In this document: positions 34,489 to 43,805 of the stretch, piece after piece | Layout: each line of letters opens with the position of its first letter | How positions within the stretch are numbered: position 1 is the stretch's first letter | NCBI RefSeq assembly: GCF_017355205.1 | Contig: NZ_JADIJK010000010.1 | Location: forward strand, 1-64,000 | Reading direction: 5' to 3' | DNA: 64,000 nt | Source of the DNA: Bacillus sp. SD088 | Lineage (GTDB): Bacteria > Bacillota > Bacilli > Bacillales > Bacillaceae_C | Translations under genes and position numbers: made by a program | Notes under the pieces: generated by a model | The model's database searches: none | Told to the model about the DNA's origin: nothing | What the model saw: only the letters and a program-made list of their open reading frames with translations

Positions 34489-34528
34489 TGAATGAAAACG
34501 ATGATACATATTTAATAGATTTACAGGA

Positions 34529-36265
34529 TTATTGTTGCACATCTACTACTTGTAGATTTTTCAAGCTAGGAGCAATCCCGCGATATCCATTTGGTTCAAA
34601 GCCCTTTACCCGTGCGTTCGTACCACTTAACACTTTTGTATAGGACATTAAAATCACCGGAGGATCCTCATCCAATGCTTTGTATAATTCATGAAAAGCT
34701 TCTGTTCTTTCATCTTGATCATTGGTCGCGATCGTAGCATCGATCAAACCATCAATCTCCTCATTTCCATACCCTTTTATAATCGAATCCTGTGTTTTTG
34801 TGTGAAAGCTATCAATACCATCATAAGGATCTGTCAGCATAGTCGTGGAGAAAGATGCCAAGTCATGATCGCCCTTCTCTACTCGGGAAAGCAAAGCATT
34901 GAAATCCATTTGTTCTACTTGTAGATCAATCCCGATCTCCTTATAATTTTCCTTTGCAATCGGAATGAAGGTATCTCCTAAGCCACCAGCAGAAGTAAAG
35001 TAATAGACAACGAGCTTTTCACCATCTTTTTCTCGAATGCCATTGTCTCCTTCTGTCCAACCAGCATCCTCTAACAATTGTTTCGCTTTTTCTGGATCGT
35101 AGTCTGTGCTACCAATTTCATCTGTATAAGCCCAAGATGCTGGGGAAACCGGAACATTCGCCACTTGCGCATAGCCTTGGTAATACGTATCAATAATCGT
35201 TTGTCGATCAAGTCCGTATATAAAGGCTTGTCGCACTTGCGGATCTTTGAAAATCTCTTTCTCATGATTAAATGTGACATAACCATAGGCAGAAGAGGTA
35301 TATACATTAATATCGGCAAATCCTAGAGCTTGTAAAAATTCAAAATTATCTTGGCTAGCAGCCAATCCACTGTAATCCAATTCACCCGTTTGGAAAAATT
35401 GCTGAGAATCCCCTTCAGTTGTTTTATAGATGAATTGATCCACTTCAGGCTTTCCATCATAAAAATGTTCATTGGCTTCATAGCGAATTTCTTGACCTGG
35501 TAAGTAGTCGACAAAACGGAATGGTCCTGCCCCAACTGGTTTTAAATGCAAGCCATTTAAGTAATCAAGATCACCTTTTTTATAGTCTTTTCCATAGTAG
35601 TCTTTCTTCAACACTTGACCGCCAAGTAAACGCAAGGAACGAGCATTTACTTCTTCTGTCGTAATTTCAATCGTTTTATCATCCACTACTTTAATACCTG
35701 AGATACTATCAGCATCTTCGTTTTTATAATCTAATCCCCCTACAACTTTTGCTTCCGTGATATCCGTACCACCACCATAACTAGGATCATGCAGGAGCGT
35801 TAGGGTAAATTCAACATCTTCAGCTGTTAGCGGTGTTCCATCATCAAATTTCAAATCATCTCGTAAATAAAAGATATATGTTAACCCATCTTCGGATACA
35901 TCCCATTCTTCAGCAAGTCCTGGGATCGGTTCACCTGCTTCATTGATATCCACTAATGGAGGAAACATCACCGATTGAACATTTCCATCATAACCACTTG
36001 AATTAAAATAAGGCGTAAATACTCCCCCAGGCTCTTGTAAGCCCACAACTACCATATCCCCCCGATTGACAGCTAATTGAGGAGAAGCTGATGGGTCTTC
36101 TGCTGGAATTTGCATATCTTCTACAACATTCGTTGTATCCGCGGCCTTTTCAGTGTCTGCCGACTTTTTCCCATCATTTGTTGACGTTTCTCCTGAGCTA
36201 CAAGCAGCTACAAGTAAGCTGAACAATATTGTTACTATTAACAAAATCCCTTTTGACTGTTTCAT
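34529..36265 (-). CDS. peptide-binding lipoprotein (solute-binding protein family 5)
   Basis: A 578-residue extracellular protein that delivers substrate to the importer. Signal peptide with lipobox LVAAC and diacylglyceryl Cys about residue 22. Family 5 signature AEEWDVSEDGLTYIFYLRDDLKFDDGTPLTAEDVEFTL near residues 130-165. The start ATG 36265 has AAAGGA nine bases upstream, better than the ATG at 36274 or the upstream frame to 36322. It lies 66 bases after the M20 amidohydrolase gene and before the permeases. Confidence 0.88.
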   Translation of the reverse strand: MKQSKGILLIVTILFSLLVAACSSGETSTNDGKKSADTEKAADTTNVVEDMQIPAEDPSASPQLAVNRGDMVVVGLQEPGGVFTPYFNSSGYDGNVQSVMFPPLVDINEAGEPIPGLAEEWDVSEDGLTYIFYLRDDLKFDDGTPLTAEDVEFTLTLLHDPSYGGGTDITEAKVVGGLDYKNEDADSISGIKVVDDKTIEITTEEVNARSLRLLGGQVLKKDYYGKDYKKGDLDYLNGLHLKPVGAGPFRFVDYLPGQEIRYEANEHFYDGKPEVDQFIYKTTEGDSQQFFQTGELDYSGLAASQDNFEFLQALGFADINVYTSSAYGYVTFNHEKEIFKDPQVRQAFIYGLDRQTIIDTYYQGYAQVANVPVSPASWAYTDEIGSTDYDPEKAKQLLEDAGWTEGDNGIREKDGEKLVVYYFTSAGGLGDTFIPIAKENYKEIGIDLQVEQMDFNALLSRVEKGDHDLASFSTTMLTDPYDGIDSFHTKTQDSIIKGYGNEEIDGLIDATIATNDQDERTEAFHELYKALDEDPPVILMSYTKVLSGTNARVKGFEPNGYRGIAPSLKNLQVVDVQQ

Positions 36266-36331
36266 TTTCTTCATTCCTTTATTCTTATTCAAAATTTTTT
36301 GACAAAAATCCCAAAAAAACAAAAATGATTG

Positions 36332-37525
36332 TTAAAACAAATAATGGGCTACAATTTTCACAAAGGATCTTTCGATATTTAGTAACGCTCGCTCATCGAA
36401 ATCAAACCTCGGATGATGATGGGAATAATGAGTCTGTTCGTTGTCATTTCGACTCCCTACTCTAAAATAGGTTCCCGGTCTTTCTAGTAAAAAGTAGGAG
36501 AAGTCCTCTGCACCCATGGAAGGCTGTAAAGTAATAACAGCTTCATCTGAAAATTCTTCCTTGAAAAGGGTTCTCGCAAGCTCTGTTTCTTTCTCATGAT
36601 TATATAGAGCAGGATATCCTAGTAAATAGTCGATCGAATAATTTGCTTGAAAGGCAGACGTAATTCCCTTTACAATCGAATCAATATCCTCTTTGACTTG
36701 CATCCTCACCTGTTCATCAAAGGTACGAACAGTTCCTTCGATTTTGGCATTTTCTGCAATGACATTAAATGCATTTCCAGCTTGGAACACGCCCACTGTC
36801 ACAACAGCAGATTGTAATGGATTTACTTGTCGACTAACGATTTTTTGTAAAGCATTAATAACTTCACTGCCAATCACAATGGAATCAATCGTTTCATGAG
36901 GTCTTGCCCCATGCCCGCCTTTTCCTTTAATCGTAATTTCAAATTTATCGACTGCAGCTGAAGTAAAACCTTCTCCCACCGCAACTTGCCCTAATGGAAT
37001 ATCAGATGCTAAATGGGCACCGAATACATAATCCACGCCATCTAATACATTATCCTCAATCATGAATTTCGCCCCACCAGGTGGCAGTTCCTCTGCAGGT
37101 TGGAAAATAAAGATGATCTTACCATTAAGCTTTTCTCGAAACTGGCTTAGCACTTGCGCAGTCCCCAATAAAGCAGCTGTATGACCATCATGCCCGCATG
37201 CATGCATCACTCCAGGTTTTTGCGATTTATAAGGTACATCCTTTTCGTCTTGAATAGGTAATGCATCGAAATCAGCTCTTAAAGCAAGCGTTGGTCCAGG
37301 ATTATTACCTTTAAGAATGCCAATAAGTCCATTTCCGCCGATCTTTGTTTTGACCTCTAAACCAAAACTGATTAACTTTTCCTCAATAAACTTTGCTGTT
37401 TCTGTTTCCTGAAAAGATAATTCAGGATGCTGATGCATGTATCTCCTCCATTGGACGATCTCTTGATGATTTTTCTCCAACTCTCTGTGAATTAACGCTA
37501 AGTCAGTTTGATTTGTCTTTTGCAA
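36332..37525 (-). CDS. M20 family amidohydrolase (peptidase/N-acyl-amino-acid hydrolase type)
   Basis: A 397-residue enzyme that likely cleaves N-acyl or peptide bonds of imported compounds. It has the metal-site motif HACGHDGHTAALLG, the glutamate pair in FIFQPAEELPPGGAKF, and GAHLASDIPLG. The dimerisation lid and catalytic domains are normal in size. TTG start with AAGGGG about nine bases upstream. It is the first gene of a five-gene peptide-import set, so its substrate may be the imported peptide or acyl-amino acid. CodY-like box in its promoter. Confidence 0.85.
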   Translation of the reverse strand: MQKTNQTDLALIHRELEKNHQEIVQWRRYMHQHPELSFQETETAKFIEEKLISFGLEVKTKIGGNGLIGILKGNNPGPTLALRADFDALPIQDEKDVPYKSQKPGVMHACGHDGHTAALLGTAQVLSQFREKLNGKIIFIFQPAEELPPGGAKFMIEDNVLDGVDYVFGAHLASDIPLGQVAVGEGFTSAAVDKFEITIKGKGGHGARPHETIDSIVIGSEVINALQKIVSRQVNPLQSAVVTVGVFQAGNAFNVIAENAKIEGTVRTFDEQVRMQVKEDIDSIVKGITSAFQANYSIDYLLGYPALYNHEKETELARTLFKEEFSDEAVITLQPSMGAEDFSYFLLERPGTYFRVGSRNDNEQTHYSHHHPRFDFDERALLNIERSFVKIVAHYLF

Positions 37526-37585
37526 TTTGAGTTCCCCTTCCTCCCAAAAACCTATTAAACTTATAGGAATTAGTAACTTTGATTT

Positions 37586-37614
37586 ATTGTATGGCATATT
37601 CTAAAAATTTTCAA
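37586..37614 (-). promoter_or_regulatory. promoter of the M20-peptide transport operon with a CodY-like box
   Basis: -35 TTGAAA (37609-37614), 17-bp spacer, -10 TACAAT (37586-37591) on the minus strand. AATTTTTAGAATATG (37595-37609) overlaps the spacer and matches the CodY box AATTTTCWGAAAATT at 12 of 15 positions. Confidence 0.65.
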
Positions 37615-37694
37615 CTACTTTTTCGTAATTATGGCAAGAAAAAAGCGTTTTATTTATCTATTTATTCTGAAAAATAATGATAAAAAGGAGAAAC

Positions 37695-37719
37695 CCGGTT
37701 AAAAAACTCAGTTAACCGG
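37695..37719 (-). terminator. terminator of the MATE gene
   Basis: CCGGTTAA / TTAACCGG stem with a short loop; T-rich tract follows on the minus strand. The stop codon of the MATE gene lies in the stem. Confidence 0.75.
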
Positions 37720-39078
37720 ACTTCTTAAATAGCTTCCCCTTTTCAGAACGAACAAGTTCTATCCATTTAAATTTTAGTGCTAGATAAGTGATGAATACTG
37801 TTAATCCCTCAGCTAGCGGGAAGACAAGCCAAATGGAATTGGAACCGAAGATTTTTGGCAAAATCAAAAGCAAGGGGATGAATATAACAAAACTTCGGCT
37901 TAAGGTAATCCCTGTAGCAATACGGACTTTCCCAATCGATTGATAAAATTCCACAAAAACCATGTTGATTCCTAAAAACAGGTACCCAGCAAAAAATAGA
38001 CAATTCCCATTTTTGTATAATCAATAATCTCGGGAATTTCGATGCCGAATAAATCAATGATCATTCCTTTTCCGGTAAGCCCAACCATAAATATCGCTAC
38101 TCCAAGACCAAATCCTGTGATGAGCGCAATCCGGATAAATTGTTTCATACGTTGATAGAGCTTCGCACCATAATGATAACTTGTAATTGGTTGTAAAGCT
38201 GCTCCAACTCCGATAAAGAGCATAATAAACACCGTATGCATATAGTTCACAACCGCATAAGCAACAATCCCGATTTCCCCGACATACTGGCTAAATGTTA
38301 CGTTAAATGCAACTGTCATGACAGCAGCCGAACCTTCCACAATAAAACTCGGAAAGCCTATTGAGAAAATGTTCCTCAGAATAGAAAAATCAAGTTTCAT
38401 CCGTACAAATCCTAATTGTTTTTTCTTTGTTAAGAAATGTGTAAGTAAAACGAAAATCCCTATTATGGTACCGAGTACCGTTGCATAAGCCGCCCCTTTT
38501 ACACCCCAGTGAAAAACGAAAATAAACAGATAGTTTAATCCAATATTTACAACAGATGTTACGATCAATCCCACCATCGCGAGTGTAGGGTTTCCGTCAT
38601 TTCGAATAAAAATACTTAAAATATTCTCAAGGACAAAGACAAGCCCAAATAAAAGGATAACATGAAGATAACTGTCAACATACGAAATAATCGAATCATT
38701 GGCCCCGAATAAATAAGCAAGTCGTTGTTCAAACAGTAGACTGAATACAATAATCAGTCCCGTTGTCACAATCGCAAGGATAAGTGAATGTGTAAATATG
38801 TCTTTTGCCCGATGTTGATTATTTTGACCAAGGGCAATGGAATATAGTGTGGCACCACCCATGCCAATCCACAGTGAAACAGATAAAATCACCGAGTATA
38901 TGGGCACTGCGATATTAACACCTGCTAGCCCTTTTTCTCCAACACCGTGGCTGACGAATAGGCCATCGATTAAAATATTGATGGCCATAAGCATCATTCC
39001 AAATAAAGAAGGGATTAAATACTTCCTAAATAATCGACGGGGCTCCATTGTTTGCATGATTGAATGATTGTTTTCCAT
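37712..39078 (-). pseudogene. MATE-family multidrug efflux gene, frameshifted near its end
   Basis: Two consecutive ORFs (39078-37972 and 37963-37712) are the front and back of one MepA-like MATE pump of about 455 residues. The first ends IVYFLLGTCF-stop. The next frame continues AGYLFLGINMVFVEFYQSIG, which is the proper continuation. The T-run at 37991-37996 has six bases where seven would keep the frame. The first part alone lacks the last membrane helices. ATG start with AGGTGG seven bases upstream. Either a sequencing error or a real inactivation. Divergent from a MerR regulator. Confidence 0.75.
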
Positions 39079-39148
39079 AAAAATACCACCTAAAGTTAAA
39101 TTCTCTCAAGACTACTTTGTTTTTTAATGTTATTTTTCCTTTCTATGC

Positions 39149-39183
39149 TATGATGATAAGGTATTCGGTTACCGTATAGTCAA
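39149..39183. promoter_or_regulatory. MerR-type operator and divergent promoters
   Basis: On the minus strand: -35 TTGACT (39178-39183), a 19-bp spacer, -10 TATCAT (39153-39158). A 17-base dyad TATTCGGTTACCGTATA lies in the spacer. A 19-bp spacer with an operator inside it is the mark of MerR-family activated promoters. On the plus strand an extended -10 TGCTATGAT (39146-39154) overlaps and may serve the regulator. Confidence 0.8.
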
Positions 39184-39202
39184 GAGTAAAGAGGTGGAAA
39201 AA

Positions 39203-40024
39203 TTGGAGTCTCCGAAAAAGTTATTTACGACTGGGGAATTTGCAGAATTATGTAGCGTGAAAAAGCAGACTTTTTTTCATTATGATGATATCGGCCTGTT
39301 AAAACCAGAGTATAAAAACGATCTGGGTTATCGCTTTTATTCCGTTCAACAAACAGAAGTGTTCGCCGTGATTGAGATGTTAAAGGAGATCGGCATGTCT
39401 TTAGCTGAAATTAAAGACTTTTTGCATTTCAAATCGCCTAAAGAAACAATCGATTTATTAGCGGAAAAAGAAGAAGCCATGAAGAAAAAAATCGCAAAAA
39501 TGCAGCGCACCCAACAAGTCATTCAAAACAAGAAAAAACAAATCGAAGAAGCATTAAGGTTAGATTTTGATCGCTTTACAATCGAGGAATTGGTAGATGA
39601 AAGCTATGTTTTAAGTAAAAATATTTTAAACTGTTCAGATAAAGAATTTACGAAATCGATTATGTCATTTATTAAATATACAAAGCGCGAAGAACTAGAT
39701 ATCGGTTATCCGATTGGAGGTTTAATTAGGCAGGAACAAATCCTGGCTGCTGATTATTGGAATTATTCGCATTTTTATATGCGTGTCGAACACTCAGCTA
39801 TCAAAGATCCTTTTATTAAAAAAGCGGGAAAATATGTTGTTGGCTATCATAGAGGTAGTTATCTAACAATCAAAAAAACCTACGAAAAAATAAAAACATA
39901 TTTGAGTAAGAAAGGCTATCTCATTTGTGGCGATAGCTTTGAGGAATATGTAATGGATGAGGTAAGTGTAAATGGAGAAGAAAATTATGTGACAAAAATT
40001 ATGATACAGGTAGAAGAAAAGTAA
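39203..40024 (+). CDS. MerR-family transcriptional activator of the MATE pump (inferred)
   Basis: A 273-residue protein: an N-terminal MerR helix-turn-helix (FTTGEFAELCSVKKQTFFHY and a DDIGLLKP motif), a coiled-coil dimerisation helix (about residues 80-115), and a 150-residue C-terminal domain that would bind an effector. TTG at 39203 is chosen since GAGGTGG (39191-39197) is five bases upstream; the annotated GTG at 39194 overlaps the ribosome site. It is divergent from the MATE gene across a MerR-type operator, so it probably activates that gene in response to a drug-like ligand. The ligand is unknown. Confidence 0.82.
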   Translation: MESPKKLFTTGEFAELCSVKKQTFFHYDDIGLLKPEYKNDLGYRFYSVQQTEVFAVIEMLKEIGMSLAEIKDFLHFKSPKETIDLLAEKEEAMKKKIAKMQRTQQVIQNKKKQIEEALRLDFDRFTIEELVDESYVLSKNILNCSDKEFTKSIMSFIKYTKREELDIGYPIGGLIRQEQILAADYWNYSHFYMRVEHSAIKDPFIKKAGKYVVGYHRGSYLTIKKTYEKIKTYLSKKGYLICGDSFEEYVMDEVSVNGEENYVTKIMIQVEEK

Positions 40025-40043
40025 ACTACACTTTTCTTCTACC
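40009..40043. terminator. bidirectional terminator between the MerR and MFS genes
   Basis: 14-bp perfect stem GGTAGAAGAAAAGT / ACTTTTCTTCTACC (40009-40022 / 40030-40043). Confidence 0.85.
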
Positions 40044-40047
40044 CTAA

Positions 40048-41259
40048 TTATGCCATATTCCATTCAGAGGATTGTGAGCTCCTCTGTTTTAAACTGAGCA
40101 TTACGATAAAAGAGACAATATATAAGGCCGCTAAGTACACCATAGCCGTCATCATACTATAATTTTGTAAGAGATGGCCAACAAGAATAGGAGAAAAACC
40201 GCCTAATGCCCTACCGAAGTTGAAAATCGTGTTCGTTGCTGTGCTCCGGATATGGACTGGATAATAATGGCTAATAAGTGCACCATACCCGGCAAACATT
40301 CCGTTCGAGAAGAAGCCAACAATGGCACCTCCAATTAACACACCAGCACTTCCTGTTGCAAAAGAGTATAAAAAGACAGCACTCGCGGACGCAAGCAGAA
40401 AAATCCCAAAGGAACGTTTGGCTCCTAATCGATCCATAAATTGCCCAAAGGTCAACATACCAATAATCATCCCGACAGCCGTACTAATCGTCCATAATGC
40501 TGAACTTGATACTGATAGCCCTTGTGATTGTTGTAACATCGATGGTAACCAAATCATCAATCCATTATATCCTGCTATTTGAACAGTCGCCATAATTGCA
40601 AGGGCAATGGTAGTGATCGTTGTTCTTGGTGTACGAAACAGTTCACTTAATTTTCCTTCCTTTTGCTTCAGGCTCATCTTTTCTTCCTTTTGTGCAGCCA
40701 ACCATTCTGGTGATTCCTTCAGATTTTTTCGCACAATAAAGGCAAAAATAACTGGGATAACACCTACGAAGAATAATGCCCTCCATCCCCAGTAAGGGAG
40801 AATCATCGCACTTAATAGCGCCGCTAGAATGACACCTATTTGTGCTCCAGTACTAACGTAGGAAGAAACCCTGCCTTGTTTATGTTTTGGCCACGCCTCT
40901 GCTACGAGAGCCATACCAATACCGTATTCTCCACCTGCGCCAATTCCAGCAATAAAGCGAAATAAATAAATTTGTTCAATATTTGTAGCAAATCCAGTTA
41001 AGGCCGTGCCAATCGCAAACAAAAATACAGTATAAGTAAAAATTCGAACACGACCAAACTTATCGGCTAAGATACCAAAGATCACTCCACCAATTAGCAT
41101 GCCTATATTGGTTATCGATGAAATGAATCCGCCCGTTGCAAGATCAATATGAAACTCTGCGACGATCATCGACATGGCAAATGAAATAAACATAATATCC
41201 ATGCCCTCTAGTGTCAAACCAGCCATAGAGGCGACTACTGTTTTCCTTTGATAATTCAT
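40048..41259 (-). CDS. MFS transporter, AAHS/NiaP-like
   Basis: A 403-residue protein with 12 membrane helices. FGILADKFGRVRIF is the loop 2-3 MFS signature, and the second-half SPEWLAAQKEE/ DRLGAKRSFGIF segment is as in the aromatic acid:H+ symporter and nicotinate transporter group. ATG at 41259 has AGGGTGG upstream. The longer frame to 41370 adds a hydrophilic 37 residues without a ribosome site. Substrate cannot be told. Confidence 0.85.
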   Translation of the reverse strand: MNYQRKTVVASMAGLTLEGMDIMFISFAMSMIVAEFHIDLATGGFISSITNIGMLIGGVIFGILADKFGRVRIFTYTVFLFAIGTALTGFATNIEQIYLFRFIAGIGAGGEYGIGMALVAEAWPKHKQGRVSSYVSTGAQIGVILAALLSAMILPYWGWRALFFVGVIPVIFAFIVRKNLKESPEWLAAQKEEKMSLKQKEGKLSELFRTPRTTITTIALAIMATVQIAGYNGLMIWLPSMLQQSQGLSVSSSALWTISTAVGMIIGMLTFGQFMDRLGAKRSFGIFLLASASAVFLYSFATGSAGVLIGGAIVGFFSNGMFAGYGALISHYYPVHIRSTATNTIFNFGRALGGFSPILVGHLLQNYSMMTAMVYLAALYIVSFIVMLSLKQRSSQSSEWNMA

Positions 41260-41420
41260 GTGTTTTTTCCACCCTTCAGTGTTTGTTTGTGTTGCCAAAA
41301 TCTTCTTGTTGGTTTGAAGGAATGGTCTTTTGTATGTTGTCTCAAACAAACATCTCCATTCTCTTTTCAAGTCTCACAGGACGTTGTTTAAAAGAGATTA
41401 AGCTTGTCTCCATTAGAGGA

Positions 41421-41626
41421 TGTTCAAAAAGTCCGGTAAAAATTACACTGCGAATTTCTTCGTTGGCTTGTTTCTACGCTGCTCATGTATCAGGGGAATG
41501 ATCTTCTACTAAAACCGCCCACGTCCTGTGGGCAACGCAGAAGTCAGCACATCCTGTGCAAGTCCGCTGCTCGAAACTGCGCCGCCTCGAACTTCTTGGT
41601 CCTTTTTATCCTCCTTTTTGAACACG
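41421..41626. repeat. dispersed repeat, family A, copy 4
   Basis: Left end ATGTTCAAAAAGTCCGG, right end CTTTTTGAACAC; inverted termini of about 11 bases. Interior GTTGGCTTGTTTCTACGC, CGTCCTGTGGGCAACGC, GTGCAAGTCCGCTGCTCG and GCGCCGCCTCGAACTT, nearly the same as copy 2. Between 41627 and 41876 I see no gene, only AT-rich sequence. Confidence 0.78.
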
Positions 41627-41876
41627 CACCATAAGCAAAATAAATACCCTTCCGTCGCAGAGGACAAAAGGGCATAGGTAAACATAGACATAGAAATATC
41701 TATATACTCGTCCTTTTCGGCCTCTCGGGACCGGTTTAAAGGCTATATATTTGTTACATATAATAGCATGTTTAATCTTCTTTATCAACGGAAATTGTTT
41801 TTAAGTTTACCATTTTTTTCATAGAAGATCGTTTTTATGGAAGAACAGCTAGTTTTTTAAATAGAAGGTCTAGCCA

Positions 41877-43427
41877 TTATGTCAGCTCGTTCAATTGCCT
41901 TCTCACACCTTCTAGCAGATCTGGCGGTGTTACTCCATAATGGGATAATGTTTTAGCTTGATCTTCCCCTGATTTGGCATGTAAATAAGTCGCTGTGATA
42001 ATTGCTGATTCTGCTGTCACTGCTTGGGCTAAAAAGGAAGCAATCAGACCAGCCAAAACATCGCCGCTCCCACCCTTTCCAAGTGCATCATGCCCATGTG
42101 GATTTATATACATGTTCCCATCTGGTGTAGCAATGATTGTTCGATGACCTTTTAATACTAAGTACAGCTGTTTATCTCTAGCAAAGCTTTCCGCTATTTC
42201 CAGACGCTTCTCCTCAACATCTTTGATTGAACAGTTTAATAAATTCGCCATTTCCCCAGGATGTGGAGTGAAAATGACATCTCCTTTATACGTCCGGATC
42301 AAGTCCATTTGATTTCTAAGTAAAAATAATGCATCCGCATCGACGACAACCGATTGCCCTTGCAGTTCGTTAAAAAGATCCTCTAACCACTTTTCACCTT
42401 CAGAAAACCGGCTCATCCCCGGTCCAATCACAATTGTATCATATTGCGGTAATTTGCCTGCAAGTTGGGTCACTGCTTCGCAAGAAAAATGTCCGTCCTT
42501 TTCTGCTAATGGCAAATATAAAAATTCAGGATTCTGACTGGCGACAATCGCATAGATCGTTTCGGGAATCGCTAAAGATACCAAACCGGCACCACCGAAA
42601 AGTGCTGCCTTTGCCGCAAAGGTCGGTGCTCCTATAAAAGAACGTGAACCACCCAAAACAAGCACATGACCAAATGTCCCTTTATGCCCATCGATAGGCC
42701 GCTTCGGAAGGGAAGCTTGAATAAGTGATTCAGTTATCAGCTTAGGCATGTTTAAACCCAACTTTCGAACAACGGATGGAGGAACTGAAATATCAACCGT
42801 CTTCCAGTCTCCAATATAATGCGGACCAGCTTGTAAGAAAAAACCTTTTTTTGGAAAGACAAAACTAATTGTCTTAGTTGCCTGAATGGCGACTCCTTCT
42901 ACACTCCCATCATCACTTGCAACACCTGATGGAATATCAACGGAAATAATCATTTTTTTATTGGCGTGTTGATTGACCATCTTGATAATTTGTGCCCATG
43001 GTTCTCTAACTGCACCTTTGATACCTGTGCCAAGTATAGCATCGACAATAATATCAGCCTCAGATATTTTATTTTGAAGCTTGTCTAAGTGTTCCCTTTC
43101 GATATGGAATATAGGAAAATCACGGTTCTTATACACATTCCAATGGACTTTGGCATCCCCACTTATTCGAGCTGGATCTACTAGTAGACAGACAATTGGT
43201 TTAAGTCCCAAATCAAAGAGCCTGCGAGCAATTACAAAACCATCGCCACCATTATTCCCACTTCCAATGAAAATCAGGATTCGCGGATTTGGCTGAGAAG
43301 TACTGGTTACTATTTCTTCAACCATTTTAGCTCCAGCATTTTCCATCAGCACAGCCCCAGGCAAGCCAATTTTTTCTATTGTATATTGATCCATAGCTTG
43401 CATTTCCTTCTGACCTGCTACATACAT
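41877..43427 (-). CDS. nnr: bifunctional NAD(P)H-hydrate epimerase / ADP-dependent dehydratase
   Basis: Repairs damaged NADHX/NADPHX: the epimerase domain (about residues 1-220) interconverts the two epimers; the dehydratase domain (about 225-510) restores NAD(P)H with ADP. Evidence: GSGNNGGDGFVIARRL and VDAILGTGIKG in the YjeF_N half, then GHKGTFGHVLVLGGSRS, IVIGPGMSR, FTPHPGEMANLL and GHDALGKGGSGDVLAG in the ribokinase-like half. At 516 residues it is full length. AGGAGGG lies seven bases before the ATG. Confidence 0.93.
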   Translation of the reverse strand: MYVAGQKEMQAMDQYTIEKIGLPGAVLMENAGAKMVEEIVTSTSQPNPRILIFIGSGNNGGDGFVIARRLFDLGLKPIVCLLVDPARISGDAKVHWNVYKNRDFPIFHIEREHLDKLQNKISEADIIVDAILGTGIKGAVREPWAQIIKMVNQHANKKMIISVDIPSGVASDDGSVEGVAIQATKTISFVFPKKGFFLQAGPHYIGDWKTVDISVPPSVVRKLGLNMPKLITESLIQASLPKRPIDGHKGTFGHVLVLGGSRSFIGAPTFAAKAALFGGAGLVSLAIPETIYAIVASQNPEFLYLPLAEKDGHFSCEAVTQLAGKLPQYDTIVIGPGMSRFSEGEKWLEDLFNELQGQSVVVDADALFLLRNQMDLIRTYKGDVIFTPHPGEMANLLNCSIKDVEEKRLEIAESFARDKQLYLVLKGHRTIIATPDGNMYINPHGHDALGKGGSGDVLAGLIASFLAQAVTAESAIITATYLHAKSGEDQAKTLSHYGVTPPDLLEGVRRQLNELT

Positions 43428-43531
43428 TTTCCATCCCTCCTAAACTTATAGGGGATATTTCACTTTTTTGCAGAACTTCTATCCTATATTGAACAAGATT
43501 ATCATCTACGAATGGAGAGTCTGCTAGGCCC

Positions 43532-43616
43532 GTTGATTTCCGTTCCAAGCGGACGCTTTCCGGGGGACAGCTCATGATGCCTTCGCGGAAAGCGAGCAAC
43601 TGTAGTGGAAATCAAC
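43532..43616. repeat. palindromic repeat, family C
   Basis: Terminal arms GTTGATTTCC / GGAAATCAAC and inner arms CGCTTTCC / GGAAAGCG with GGACGCTTTCCGG and CGCGGAAAGCGAGCAAC. This is a common intergenic palindrome in Bacillus genomes. The rest of the 378-base gap before the next gene holds no recognised feature. Confidence 0.75.
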
Positions 43617-43805
43617 CACACACTATCATGGTAGAGATTCTTTACCAAAACATTCTTTTTTGAAAAGGTTCAATAAAGCCTAGATTCCCAGTACGCTTTT
43701 GGTTATTCTGCGGATTGACAAGTGAAACTCCGAGTGTCGATAAACAGCAGATCACTTCCTCTCCTGTTCTCAGATATAACTTTCTATCAGAAAGATCCTT
43801 TGAAT

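Noticed and set aside
41627-41876. Possible T-box or riboswitch before the nnr gene region
   Set aside because: No T-box GGTGG-type or known aptamer signature was found; the stretch lies downstream of nnr.
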